64,000 nt of DNA, taken from NCBI GenBank assembly GCA_015709675.1, contig CP054182.1:1219448-1283447 (forward strand). Reading direction: 5' to 3'. A program made the translations under genes and the position numbers. This DNA comes from Ignavibacteriales bacterium (GTDB lineage: Bacteria; Bacteroidota; Ignavibacteria; Ignavibacteriales; Ignavibacteriaceae). Every line of letters starts with the position of its first letter. Positions within the stretch are counted from its first letter, which is position 1. Positions 17,699 to 25,888 of the stretch are shown here, piece by piece. The notes beneath the pieces were generated by a model. That model was not told the origin of the DNA. It saw only the letters and a program-made list of their open reading frames with translations, and did not search any database.

Positions 17699-18057
17699 AT
17701 GAGACAGGCACCAATAGTCAAGAGGTACAGCGAAGCCTTTAAGAAGCAGATCATCTCTGAGTACGAAGAGGGAAAAATGACTAAATTAGCCATAACCAAT
17801 AAATACGGTTAGGCGGCAGTACGCTCAACAAGTGGCTGGTTGAATTTGGTAAACATGAATTACTCGGAATAACAATAAAGGTTAGCATGAAAAAGGAAGT
17901 TGATGAACTCAAACGGGTCAAAGAAGAGAACAAAAAACTAAAACTCGCTCTAGCGGATATGACCATTGAGAATCGCCTGCTGCAGAAGGAGATCCAGTAC
18001 CGGATTTCACTAACTGAGCAGCCGCAGGTGTTAAAAAAAAAGATAAAGCCAGAATAA
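17699..18057 (+). pseudogene. IS3-family orfA (helix-turn-helix), frameshifted
   Basis: The frame starts MRQAPIVKRYSEAFKKQIIS at ATG 17699 and runs to KYG, then hits TAG at 17810-17812. Reading on one frame over from 17812 gives GGSTLNKWLVEFGKHELLG and a leucine-zipper-like tail (KKEVDELKRVKEENKKLKL) to TAA 18055-18057. Inserting one base (GGTATAGGC instead of GGTTAGGC) would restore KYGIGGSTLNKW, the usual OrfA sequence. OrfA supplies DNA binding and regulates transposition. The defect is therefore a single-base deletion, real or from sequencing. Confidence 0.85.
18036..18042 (+). other. Programmed -1 frameshift site A_AAA_AAG
   Basis: In the orfA frame the codons read TTA AAA AAA AAG, giving the classic heptamer A_AAA_AAG at the end of a nine-A run. 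A -1 slip moves ribosomes into the orfB frame, which is open from here (KKKDKARIINLLMKEDN), and produces an OrfAB transposase as in other IS3-family elements. Confidence 0.82.
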
Positions 18058-18068
18058 TCAATTTGTTG

Positions 18069-18902
18069 ATGAAAGAGGATAACACGATTCCTGTTAGCAA
18101 GCTTTGCCAGTTTTACCAGATAAGCCGGCAATATTACTATCAGGAACGGGTGCGGGAAATGCAGGACAACCAACAGGAACAGGTAGTCAAGGAACTCATT
18201 CAGATGATCAGAAGAGAGCTTCCACTGCTTGGCGGAAAGAAATGCAATGCTTTTCTGAGAGAGATGATTCAGCAGGCAGGCATTAAATTAGGCCGGGATC
18301 GGTTTCTTGAGATTTATGAAAAATATGGGTTTAAGCTGCACAGAAAGCTTAAATATATTCGTACAACCAACTCAAAACACCATTTTTACAAGCATAAGAA
18401 CCTGATTCAGGACTTTCAGATAACAGCTCCGAACCAGGTCATGGGAAGTGATATAACCTATATCCGCCTCGGAGACGGAAGATATCTGTACCTGTTTCTG
18501 ATCATGGATTTATATTCCCGAAAGATTGTAGGATATGACTTAAGCCGGTCACTGGGAGTAGAGGGAGGCATTCGTGCCCTTCAGATGGCTTTAAGCAACG
18601 GAGCCAGTTATCTGTATCATCATTCTGACCGGGGGATACAGTACTGCTCAAATGAATATACCAAACTGCTGGAATCCAGGGGAATCCTGATCAGTATGAG
18701 TGAGAAAGGAAACCCGTATGAGAATGCAAAGGTTGAGAGACTAAACGGGATTATCAAGCATGAGTTTGGCTTAGCAGAAGTACTGGGAGGAGAGGAACTA
18801 GCCAGGAAAATGTTAGAGCAGGCAGTAAAGAATTATAACACCCTCAGACCGCATTTAAGTCTGGGATATAAAACACCGGAGCAGGTTCATGCAACAGCTT
18901 GA
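18069..18902 (+). CDS. IS3-family transposase OrfB (DDE integrase core)
   Basis: About 277 residues from ATG 18069; two in-frame TTG codons precede it, and the product is probably made mainly as an OrfAB frameshift fusion. The HTH_21-like segment is followed by the rve core with DDE residues in GSDITYI, HHSDRGIQY and ENAKVERLNGIIK, and ends with RPHLSLGYKTPEQVH. It catalyses cutting and joining of the IS ends. The orfB frame itself looks intact. Confidence 0.93.
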   Translation: MKEDNTIPVSKLCQFYQISRQYYYQERVREMQDNQQEQVVKELIQMIRRELPLLGGKKCNAFLREMIQQAGIKLGRDRFLEIYEKYGFKLHRKLKYIRTTNSKHHFYKHKNLIQDFQITAPNQVMGSDITYIRLGDGRYLYLFLIMDLYSRKIVGYDLSRSLGVEGGIRALQMALSNGASYLYHHSDRGIQYCSNEYTKLLESRGILISMSEKGNPYENAKVERLNGIIKHEFGLAEVLGGEELARKMLEQAVKNYNTLRPHLSLGYKTPEQVHATA

Positions 18903-18955
18903 GCAAGAAAGCAGGAAGCAAAGGTAAAAAAACAGCAGCCTGAAAAAAGCGCAAT

Positions 18956-19000
18956 CCCCCTCCCAGCCTTTGTCGCTACGCTCCAAAGGCTGGGAGGGGG
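18956..19000. repeat. 17-bp perfect inverted repeat in the IS tail
   Basis: CCCCCTCCCAGCCTTTG pairs perfectly with CAAAGGCTGGGAGGGGG around an 11-nt loop (TCGCTACGCTC). It lies between orfB and the right terminal repeat. There is no T-run after it, so a simple terminator is not obvious. It could be a protective structure against outside transcription or a nested palindromic repeat. Confidence 0.8.
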
Positions 19001-19063
19001 GGGTAACCAAGAAACTAAATACCCAAAGAACAGCTAAACAGATAAATAAATAACTAATAAATA

Positions 19064-19089
19064 GTGTAAAGTAATTTCAGGACTTGACA
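19064..19089 (-). repeat. IS right terminal inverted repeat
   Basis: 26 bp that on the minus strand begin TGTCAAGTCCTGA and end TTTACAC, matching the left end. CTG follows directly on the plus strand as the target duplication. Confidence 0.88.
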
Positions 19090-19269
19090 CTGCCCATTTT
19101 TCATTGTTAATTCTTCATCTTTTCATCCTGCAGCGGCGGGTCATTATCCCTTCTCCATTATCCATTATCAATTAATTTTCCTTTATCTTTCAGGTCAGAT
19201 TTATTAAGATTTCACTGGTTTTGAGAGCTTTTTCACCCGTTTTTATGCGAAAATCATTGTCAGGCAGGA

Positions 19270-20253
19270 ATGCGGTATAATTTCTGCACCCTGTTTGATT
19301 CCAATTACCTGACCCGGGGGCTGGCGATGCACCGCTCGCTGCTGGAGACCGGGGCAGATTTCCATCTCTACGTTTTTGCCTTTGATGACCGGACAGCAGC
19401 GATTCTGAAAGAACTTCAGCCAGAGCATATGACGGTTATCACACTTGCGGAATTTGAAGATGAAGACTTGCTGCGTGTAAAGCCGGAGCGGACAATTGCT
19501 GAGTACTGCTGGACTTCCACTTCCTCCACCATCCTCTACTGCATACGCCGGTTTAATCTTGACCAGTGCACCTATCTGGATGCTGATCTTTATTTTTATT
19601 CCTCCCCGGCGGTGATTTTTGAAGAACTGGGGGAGCAGTCAGTCCTTATCACCGAACACCGGTACTCGCCTCAGTATAACAAGGCTCTCAAAAGCGGAAA
19701 GTATTGTGTGCAGTTTGTTACGTTCAGGAATAATCAGGACGGCATGGCGGCCCTTCAGTGGTGGCGCGACCGCTGCATTGAGTGGTGCTATAACCGCTAT
19801 GAGGATGGAAAATTCGGCGATCAGTTATATCTTGAAGACTGGCCCCGGCGCTTTAATGGCGTGCATGAACTGCAGCACCTGGGGGGCGGACTTGCCGCCT
19901 GGAATGTGCAGCAATATACATTCACCAAAGCCGGCAGCGCAATAAGCGGAAGGGAGATCACATCAGGGAAAAACTTCCCCGTGATATTTTACCATTTTCA
20001 CTATCTCCGTTATTATGAAGATGATCAGGTGGAGCTGGGCAGAAGAACCCTTGTTCCGGAAGTAATAGAAATCTTTTACAAGCCGTATATACAGAAACTG
20101 GAAAGCATAAAACAGGAGATAACTGCCCGCTTTCCGGGATTTGACCCGAACGGAGCCCGGCCCCGCCCTTCCGGTCTGAAAGAATTTTTAGTAACCCTCT
20201 GGCGCAAGGCAGCCGGGGTATATCATATTTATCCATTGCAACATTTTCTCTGA
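19270..20253 (+). CDS. Putative GT-A-fold glycosyltransferase
   Basis: 327 residues. The N-terminus (YNFCTLFDSNYLTRGLAMHR) resembles the start of GT8-like nucleotide-sugar transferases, and the DxD metal site is YLDADLYFYS near residue 100. A later segment, LGGGLAAWNVQQYTF, is typical of the acceptor side of such enzymes. AGGCAGGA sits directly before the ATG. It is the first gene of a small glycan cluster with an FdtA-like ketoisomerase 6 nt downstream and a DegT aminotransferase. It probably adds a sugar to a surface polysaccharide; donor and acceptor are unknown. Confidence 0.75.
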   Translation: MRYNFCTLFDSNYLTRGLAMHRSLLETGADFHLYVFAFDDRTAAILKELQPEHMTVITLAEFEDEDLLRVKPERTIAEYCWTSTSSTILYCIRRFNLDQCTYLDADLYFYSSPAVIFEELGEQSVLITEHRYSPQYNKALKSGKYCVQFVTFRNNQDGMAALQWWRDRCIEWCYNRYEDGKFGDQLYLEDWPRRFNGVHELQHLGGGLAAWNVQQYTFTKAGSAISGREITSGKNFPVIFYHFHYLRYYEDDQVELGRRTLVPEVIEIFYKPYIQKLESIKQEITARFPGFDPNGARPRPSGLKEFLVTLWRKAAGVYHIYPLQHFL

Positions 20254-20259
20254 TACCGA

Positions 20260-20625
20260 ATGGCCCATATTATTAATCTGACTACCCGTAGTGACAAGCG
20301 GGGCAACCTGACTGTGATTGAGAAAGAAATTCCTTTTTCCATCAAACGGATATTTTATATATACGGAGTTGATGATTCCGTCCGCGGAGGGCACCGCCAC
20401 AAGGAAACCGTGCAGGCGGCAATCTGCATTCACGGCTCCTGCATTGTCTCGAATGATAACGGAAAAGAAAAACAGGACTTCCTGCTCGACCACCCCAATA
20501 AATGCCTGATCTTAGAGCGGGAAGATTACCACACCATGCACCACTTTACCCCCGATGCGGTGCTGCTGGTGCTGGCCTCAACTCCGTTTGATCCTGCTGA
20601 CTATATCTATGAGCCGTACCGATGA
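20260..20625 (+). CDS. FdtA/QdtA-like dTDP-4-oxo-6-deoxyglucose 3,4-ketoisomerase (cupin)
   Basis: 121 residues, one cupin domain. Family motifs are RGNLTVIE and VRGGHRHKETVQAAI, with the two His residues (in GHRHK) that serve as active-site bases in FdtA. The enzyme moves the keto group from C4 to C3 of dTDP-4-oxo-6-deoxyglucose. The product is the substrate of FdtB-type aminotransferases, and exactly such a gene follows with a 4-nt overlap. Together they would make a dTDP-3-amino-3,6-dideoxyhexose for a glycan. FdtA and QdtA differ in stereochemistry, which I cannot decide from sequence alone. Confidence 0.88.
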   Translation: MAHIINLTTRSDKRGNLTVIEKEIPFSIKRIFYIYGVDDSVRGGHRHKETVQAAICIHGSCIVSNDNGKEKQDFLLDHPNKCLILEREDYHTMHHFTPDAVLLVLASTPFDPADYIYEPYR

Positions 20626-21707
20626 TTGACTACGAAAATCTGGCGAAACTGAACCGCCCCTTCTTTGATGAGATGAAACAGAGCTTTAACGACACTCTTG
20701 AAGGGGGATGGTATATCCTGGGTGGGCGAGTAAAAAAATTTGAAGAGGAATATGCTGCCTTCCACGGCATGAAACACTGCATCGGGGTGAACTCCGGACT
20801 TGATGCCATGGTGCTTGCTCTTAAGGCATTCGGCTTTCCGGAGGGTTCGGAAGTGATTGTTCCTTCCAACACCTATATAGCAACCATACTCGCGGTGATG
20901 CAGGCGGGGCTGAAGCCGGTAATGGCTGAGCCGGACATCCGCACATATAATATATCTCCTGCGGAAATTGAAAAGAAGATAACGAAGAAAACCGCGGCAG
21001 TGCTTCCGGTGCATCTTTACGGCAAGTCATGTGATATGAAGTCCATCCTTGAACTCAAGGAAAAATATGGGTTTAAACTGGTTGAAGACTGCGCTCAGAG
21101 CCATGACGCAAAGCAGTATGGCAGACTGACGGGTACCTTTGGCGAGTACGGCGCATTTAGTTTTTATCCGACAAAGAATCTCGGAGCTATTGGGGACTCA
21201 GGCGCTATTCTGACCAATGATGATGATCTTGCTCTTGCAGTCCGCCGCCTGCGCAACTATGGCAGCGATGTGAAGTATTATAATGAGGTGCAGGGCTATA
21301 ACAGCCGTCTTGATGATGTTCAGGCGGGATTGCTCTCCGTCAAACTTAAGCATCTGAAAGAGATCACCGCGCATAAGCAGAAGCTGGCAGATCTCTACCA
21401 TCATCATCTTAGTGATGCATTTATCAAACCGGTGCGGGAAGAAGGTTATGAGGATGTGTTTCATATATATAACATCCGCCATCCGGAGCGGGACCGGCTG
21501 AAGCAGTATCTGCTTGAGAGAGGCATAAAGACAGAAATCCATTATCCGGTAGCGCCCCATCATCAGAAAGCGATGAAGGGAGTCTTTGAAGGAAGCTATC
21601 CCATATCGGAAGAGATACATGCAACCACGCTTAGTCTGCCGGTATCCTTCTGCCATACGGAAGAAGAGATCATGCAGGTGATTGAAGCATTAAACAAGTT
21701 CATATGA
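20622..21707 (+). CDS. DegT/DnrJ/EryC1/StrS sugar aminotransferase (FdtB-like)
   Basis: 361 residues, PLP-dependent fold type I. The N-terminus has the family start LNRPFFDEMKQSFNDTLEGGWYILG. GVNSGLDAMVLAL binds the cofactor phosphate, VEDCAQSHDA has the pyridine-binding Asp, and FSFYPTKNLGAIGDSGAI carries the Schiff-base Lys. The ATG overlaps the ketoisomerase stop (ATGA), so they are translationally coupled. It should transaminate the 3-keto sugar nucleotide to a 3-amino sugar. Confidence 0.9.
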   Translation: MIDYENLAKLNRPFFDEMKQSFNDTLEGGWYILGGRVKKFEEEYAAFHGMKHCIGVNSGLDAMVLALKAFGFPEGSEVIVPSNTYIATILAVMQAGLKPVMAEPDIRTYNISPAEIEKKITKKTAAVLPVHLYGKSCDMKSILELKEKYGFKLVEDCAQSHDAKQYGRLTGTFGEYGAFSFYPTKNLGAIGDSGAILTNDDDLALAVRRLRNYGSDVKYYNEVQGYNSRLDDVQAGLLSVKLKHLKEITAHKQKLADLYHHHLSDAFIKPVREEGYEDVFHIYNIRHPERDRLKQYLLERGIKTEIHYPVAPHHQKAMKGVFEGSYPISEEIHATTLSLPVSFCHTEEEIMQVIEALNKFI

Positions 21708-21911
21708 ATTATGAGTTATGAATTATGAAGTAGGAATTGATTACGTGTTCTCAACTTTTAACTTTTCACTCTTAACTTTTAACTGAATTGATGGCACGCG
21801 GATTTTACGGATGCAAGCAGCGCGGATTTATGCGGATCGGAATTTAATTATCCATTATCCATTATCAATTATCAATTATTCTTTTACTAATTACTAACTA
21901 CTAATTACTAA
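21708..21911. repeat. Intergenic repeat mosaic upstream of hemW
   Basis: About 200 nt made mostly of repeated words: GAATTATGAGTTATGAATTATGAAG, a GCGCGGATTTATGCGGATCGG-type unit, CCATTATCCATTATCAATTATC, and finally ACTAATTACTAACTACTAATTAC. The last run ends directly at the hemW start codon. No gene or terminator was seen. Confidence 0.6.
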
Positions 21912-23039
21912 TTGAAGACCGCCGGTCTGTATGTCCACGTTCCTTTCTGCGACCACAAATGTGTCTATTGTGATTTTTATTCAATTATCACAACGGACAA
22001 TGTATCTTCCTATCCGCAGGCGCTGTTTAAGGAAATTGAACATTACGCGGAGCAGTTTGCTGAGTCACATGATTTTGTGACGATCTACTTCGGCGGGGGA
22101 ACTCCCTCGCTGATGGAGCCGGAGTATCTGGAATCCATCATTAATAAGCTGCATAAACATTTCCGCATTTCGGCTGACGCGGAGGTGACGATGGAGACGA
22201 ACCCCGGTACGGTTTCTAAAGAAAAGCTGATTGCGTTCCGCAAGGCGGGGATTAACCGGGTGAGCATAGGCATACAGTCGTTTCATGAAGATGAGCTGAA
22301 GTTCATGACGCGCATACACAGCTCTGAACAGGCACAGAAAACAGTTCGTGAGGCGGCTGAAGCAGGATTCGCCAATATCAGTGCTGATCTGATCTTTAAT
22401 CTCCCCGGGCAGACAAAGCTGAAATGGAAGGAAAATCTGGATACACTGTTCACTCTTCCGGTTTCTCATCTTTCTGCATACAGTCTGATACTTGAGCGGG
22501 GCACCATACTTAATAAATTAGTGCTCGATAAAAAAGTTACGCTTAATGATGATGATCATGATGCTGACCTGTATGAATACACGATTGATTATATTACAGG
22601 TAAAGGATTCAATCAGTATGAAGTTTCTAACTTCGCTCTGCCGGGATATGAGTGTATTCACAATAAACTTTATTGGGAGTATGATGACTATCTCGGACTG
22701 GGAACCTCAGCGCATTCTTTTATGAACGACAAGAGGTGGTGGAATATCTCCAGTTTAAAGCTGTATCTGGATGCGGTGCGTGAACAGGGGCATCCGCGTG
22801 CGGGCTCTGAAGTACCGGATCGTCAGATGCAGATTACCGAGTATATCATGCTTGCACTGCGCGCAGGCGGACTTGATATATCAGCCTTCATCAGCCGTTT
22901 TGGCGGGACGGAGTATGAGATCCGCCGGCCTGAGCTCGACCTGATGCAAAAAGAAGGATTCACCATTCTTTCGGCAGGGAAAATAAAACTCACACCGAAA
23001 GGATACGCGATGTGCGATGAACTGCTGACTAAATTATGA
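21912..23039 (+). CDS. hemW: HemW-like radical SAM protein
   Basis: 375 residues, normal for HemW. The iron-sulfur motif is CDHKCVYC (CxxxCxxC) after YVHVPF, with FGGGTPSLM and GIQSFHEDELKFMTRIH later, and a HemN_C-like C-terminal domain. HemW is a haem chaperone related to oxygen-independent coproporphyrinogen oxidase (HemN); the single Cys spacing and length favour HemW. The start is TTG at 21912: an in-frame TAA immediately precedes it and no ATG occurs before the iron-sulfur motif. There is no recognisable ribosome site because an AT-rich repeat abuts the start. Confidence 0.88.
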   Translation: MKTAGLYVHVPFCDHKCVYCDFYSIITTDNVSSYPQALFKEIEHYAEQFAESHDFVTIYFGGGTPSLMEPEYLESIINKLHKHFRISADAEVTMETNPGTVSKEKLIAFRKAGINRVSIGIQSFHEDELKFMTRIHSSEQAQKTVREAAEAGFANISADLIFNLPGQTKLKWKENLDTLFTLPVSHLSAYSLILERGTILNKLVLDKKVTLNDDDHDADLYEYTIDYITGKGFNQYEVSNFALPGYECIHNKLYWEYDDYLGLGTSAHSFMNDKRWWNISSLKLYLDAVREQGHPRAGSEVPDRQMQITEYIMLALRAGGLDISAFISRFGGTEYEIRRPELDLMQKEGFTILSAGKIKLTPKGYAMCDELLTKL

Positions 23040-23228
23040 ATTATGAATTGTGAATTGTGAATGGTGAATTGTGAAGTATGAAGTATGAATGTGAATGTGA
23101 ATGTGAATGTGAATGGTGAATTGGTTTTATTTCCTTTAACAGTTCGCGCAAAGATGCAAAAAAATTGTACATTATTCATTGTTCATTGATTACTAATTAC
23201 TAACTCCTAATTACTAATTAAAAAAGTT
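23040..23228. repeat. Intergenic simple-sequence repeats
   Basis: From 23040 the sequence is GAATTATGAATTGTGAATTG-like, turning into tandem 6-bp GAATGT units near 23087-23112. The right end (23165-23222) is ATTCATTGTTCATTG and ACTAATTACTAACTCCTAAT. No gene is visible; a minus-strand open frame here only translates the repeats. Confidence 0.6.
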
Positions 23229-23894
23229 ATGTTTGATTATCCCGAAGGCAACGACAACCGCAAATATGACTATACCGGTCATGAGGTGCTTGAGCGCAGG
23301 GAATTTCCTGTGATCATGGAAATGGTGCGCCAGGGCTCATCAGTCTGCGATCTTGGCTGCGGCAACGGTACGCTGATGGTTAAGCTTCGTGATGAACTCG
23401 GCTGCAAAGTAAATGGTATGGAACTTGCCGGAAGCGGAGTAGAAGTGTGCCGTAAAAAGAGGCTTGAGGTTCTTCAGGGTTCTATTGATCAAACTCTGCC
23501 ATGGGGAGATAAGGAATTCGACTATGCTGTCTGCAATGTAACGCTGCAGATGGTTGAGCGTCCGGAAAAACTCCTTGAGGAAATGGAGCGCATTGCAAAG
23601 TATTCCATTATCAGTTTTCCCAACTTTGGCTATTGGCGCAACCGGATTGAGATGCTTCTGAACGGCAAGATGCCGCGAAAGATGCTCTTCGGATACAACT
23701 GGTACAGCACCGGTCACATCCATCAGCTCGGCCTGGCTGATTTTCTGGAATATATATCCGGCCGGCCGGGTGCAAGCGTTGAAAAAATTGTACCTGCTCC
23801 AACGGAGAGTGTTTTTGCAGATTCCCTTGGGGCAGTGTTCCCTTCTCTCTTTGCGTATATACCCGTCATCCTTATCAGAAACGAAGAGAAGTGA
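23229..23894 (+). CDS. MetW-like SAM-dependent methyltransferase
   Basis: 221 residues. Motif I is VCDLGCGNGTLMVKL (residues about 39-53). The MetW-specific segment SFPNFGYWRNRIEMLLNGKMP with a following YNWYSTGHIHQ is clearly present. In other bacteria MetW works with MetX in methionine synthesis, but no metX is adjacent here, so its role may differ. The stop overlaps the ATG of another methyltransferase (TGATG), suggesting a shared pathway or operon. The upstream region is a repeat tract with no clear promoter. Confidence 0.82.
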   Translation: MFDYPEGNDNRKYDYTGHEVLERREFPVIMEMVRQGSSVCDLGCGNGTLMVKLRDELGCKVNGMELAGSGVEVCRKKRLEVLQGSIDQTLPWGDKEFDYAVCNVTLQMVERPEKLLEEMERIAKYSIISFPNFGYWRNRIEMLLNGKMPRKMLFGYNWYSTGHIHQLGLADFLEYISGRPGASVEKIVPAPTESVFADSLGAVFPSLFAYIPVILIRNEEK

Positions 23895-24601
23895 TGCTGA
23901 AGAAACTGATTCAGAGCCAGTATTTTAATCCGGGGCCGCTTGGCATTATCGTTAATCCCTTTTACATCGCCCGGCGTTCCCTCTATCTCGGCATCAGAGA
24001 ACTGGGCAGCTCCGTAACGGGAAAAACACTTGATGTTGGCTGCGCTACCAAGCCATATGAAAATCTCTTCCGGTCAGAGATATATCACGGATTAGAGATT
24101 GAATCCACGGTGCACAGTGAGGAAAGCAAAGCTGATTTTTATTATGACGGCAATGTGTTTCCGTTCCGGGACGGTGAGTATGATTCCGTGGTGACAAATC
24201 AGGTTCTTGAGCATGTCTTTAACCCCGATCAGTTTCTGAGTGAGATAAACCGTGTGCTTAAACCGGGAGGCACATTACTTCTCACGGTGCCATTTGTGTG
24301 GGATGAGCATGAGCAGCCCTATGACTACGCACGCTATTCTTCATTCGGGCTGAAATCGCTTCTCGAAAAACATGGCTTTGAAATTCTCCGGCTGCATAAA
24401 ACCGTACCCGATCTGCGTGTTCTCTTCCAGCTTCTGAACGGATACCTCTATAAAGTCTCCGCGTCAAAAGGATTTCTCATCAAGCAGATTGTCCAGTATC
24501 TTCTGATTTTCCCTCTTACGCTGCTCAGCTTCATTGCGCTTATCCTGCCGAGGAACCCAGATTTTTTCCTCGACCAGGTTGTGCTGGCACGGAAAAGGTA
24601 A
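23894..24601 (+). CDS. Class I SAM-dependent methyltransferase (type 11)
   Basis: About 235 residues from ATG 23894; a GTG one codon earlier is possible. Motif I is KTLDVGCATKPYENLF, and the later motif DSVVTNQVLEHVFNPDQFLSEINRVLKPGG is typical of Methyltransf_11 enzymes. A hydrophobic C-terminal stretch (YLLIFPLTLLSFIALILP) may attach it to the membrane. It lies in a glycan/methyltransferase neighbourhood; the substrate could be a sugar or lipid head group, but this is unknown. Confidence 0.8.
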   Translation: MLKKLIQSQYFNPGPLGIIVNPFYIARRSLYLGIRELGSSVTGKTLDVGCATKPYENLFRSEIYHGLEIESTVHSEESKADFYYDGNVFPFRDGEYDSVVTNQVLEHVFNPDQFLSEINRVLKPGGTLLLTVPFVWDEHEQPYDYARYSSFGLKSLLEKHGFEILRLHKTVPDLRVLFQLLNGYLYKVSASKGFLIKQIVQYLLIFPLTLLSFIALILPRNPDFFLDQVVLARKR

Positions 24602-24760
24602 AACCCCTTTAACCGAACAAAGCTTTTACGCACAGGAAGTTCGCCTGAATGGCAGGTTTTAAGTAAATTGAGCCCTGAAAATTCAATAATTGGCGGTGAT
24701 TCAAAAGGTTTTCCGGCCAACTAATAGTTTCTATTTTTTTGAACAGATAAAATTTTTCGC

Positions 24761-25486
24761 ATGCTGCTTAAGCTTTATTTCATACGCAAGATTAAGGGAC
24801 TCTTCATCCGGTTCCGGCTGCATTTTCTTGTTAATCCGTTTTTTTCATTTTTTCTTAACCTGATTTATCTGGGCAGGCTGAGCCAGTGGTGCAGGGAAAA
24901 TATGAAGCTGCCGTTTAATGATTTTTACAACGGTTCGGTTAAGTATCAGGACCGGATTCAGCTTCATGAGTATTTGCATAAAACTCATGTTGCCAATGAC
25001 GCGATTGATTATCTTGAGTTCGGTGTTGCGGAGGGACTTTCGTTTGGCTGGTGGCTGAATTGGAACACTAATCCAGAATCAAGATTTTACGGATTTGACA
25101 CCTTCACCGGACTGCCGGAAGATTTCGGTGTGATGAAAAAACCAGATTACGATACCGGAGGAAATTTCCCAAAAGTGAATGACTCACGTGCATCGTTTGT
25201 GCCGGGTTTGTTCCAGGAGTCATTAGAAAAGTTTTTGCCGTCATATCAGAGTAACCGGCGAAAAATCATTCACATGGATGCTGACCTTTATTCCTCAACG
25301 CTGTATGTACTTACACGATTATATCCTCTGCTGAACAACAATGATATCATCATCTTTGATGAGTTCGGAGTGCCGACACATGAATTCAGGGCATTCACTG
25401 ATTTTGTTCATGCCTATAATTTTAAGTATGAAATCCTCGGAGCCAAGAATAATTTTCTGCAGCTTGCAATAGTTGTGAAAAAGTAG
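24761..25486 (+). CDS. TylF/MycF-like or Methyltransf_24 SAM methyltransferase
   Basis: 241 residues. A basic hydrophobic N-terminus (KLYFIRKIKGLFIRFRLHFL) is followed by a methyltransferase core: YLEFGVAEGLSFGWWL (motif I), FYGFDTFTGLPEDFG, and the metal-binding pattern HMDADLYSST...IIIFDEFG. Macrocin/mycinose O-methyltransferases use this Asp pair to bind Mg. It probably methylates a sugar hydroxyl. It stands alone after a 160-nt gap with no visible feature, near other glycan genes. Confidence 0.72.
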   Translation: MLLKLYFIRKIKGLFIRFRLHFLVNPFFSFFLNLIYLGRLSQWCRENMKLPFNDFYNGSVKYQDRIQLHEYLHKTHVANDAIDYLEFGVAEGLSFGWWLNWNTNPESRFYGFDTFTGLPEDFGVMKKPDYDTGGNFPKVNDSRASFVPGLFQESLEKFLPSYQSNRRKIIHMDADLYSSTLYVLTRLYPLLNNNDIIIFDEFGVPTHEFRAFTDFVHAYNFKYEILGAKNNFLQLAIVVKK

Positions 25487-25499
25487 GTTACATTTGTAG

Positions 25500-25519
25500 G
25501 GACAGGTCGCGACCTGTCC
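25500..25519. repeat. 20-bp perfect palindrome
   Basis: GGACAGGTCGCGACCTGTCC reads the same on both strands. A diverged copy in the same sequence context (TTTGT..GGGACAGG..) lies at 26501-26520, so this is a dispersed repeat rather than a single operator. Confidence 0.75.
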
Positions 25520-25563
25520 TAAGGAAGAACGGCTTTCTGCTGCGGCTATATATATAATGCTGT

Positions 25564-25585
25564 CAGACAGATTGTCATCTGTCTG
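25564..25585. repeat. Hairpin repeat CAGACAGAT-TGTC-ATCTGTCTG
   Basis: Perfect 9-bp stem with a 4-nt loop. The same element occurs inverted at 34918-34937, where the loop reads GACA. Confidence 0.72.
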
Positions 25586-25639
25586 TACGAAACATAAATC
25601 CCGATTGCACTGCTTGTACATTGTTAATTGTACATTTCT

Positions 25640-25888
25640 TCATTCTTCATTCTGTTTTCCCCCGTAATGCCCGGAATAGCTGTCTAACAGGTTACGTATT
25701 ACCTTTTGATATTTGCTTCCGTTCTTCTTAGCAATTTTCTTAAAGAATTCCAGACTTGACCGGCTGAGGTTTATGGTGACCTTTACGGTGTCATCTTTAA
25801 GGACCAGGTCTTCCGGACGGGGGAGAAAGTCGCGTACAACCTCAACCTCTCCGATTTCACCTTCACTGTATGTTATTTTCTTTTTCAT
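25640..25888 (-). CDS. brnA: BrnA-like antitoxin
   Basis: 82 residues from ATG 25888. The longer open frame to 25924 overlaps the toxin more and adds nothing conserved. The C-terminal half (VKVTINLSRSSLEFFKKIAKKNGSKYQKVIRNLLDSY) is a ribbon-helix-helix DNA-binding domain as in BrnA. It neutralises the BrnT toxin and represses their operon. Its start overlaps the toxin gene by 26 nt, the usual toxin-first order. Confidence 0.85.
   Translation of the reverse strand: MKKKITYSEGEIGEVEVVRDFLPRPEDLVLKDDTVKVTINLSRSSLEFFKKIAKKNGSKYQKVIRNLLDSYSGHYGGKQNEE

Larger units (their letters stand above)
17636..19089 (+). mobile_element. IS3-family insertion sequence, 1454 bp, with CTG target duplication
   Basis: Terminal 26-bp inverted repeats match at 21 of 26 positions; both start TGTC and share GTCCTGA and TTTACAC. 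The outer ends are TG...CA. The base triplet CTG occurs immediately outside both ends (17633-17635 and 19090-19092), the 3-bp target duplication expected for this family. Inside are orfA, a slippery heptamer and orfB with a DDE integrase core. The orfA frame is broken by one missing base, so this copy may not move by itself unless that is a sequencing error. The insertion lies downstream of nothing essential, in the plsY/glycosyltransferase spacer. Confidence 0.92.

Noticed and set aside
17496-17714. 72-codon minus-strand open frame across the IS left end
   Set aside because: It crosses the IS boundary and is antisense to the orfA start, so it is a chance frame.
22823-23179. 118-codon minus-strand open frame overlapping the hemW 3' end
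   Set aside because: It is antisense to hemW, and its N-terminal part translates the simple repeat (FTFTFTF).
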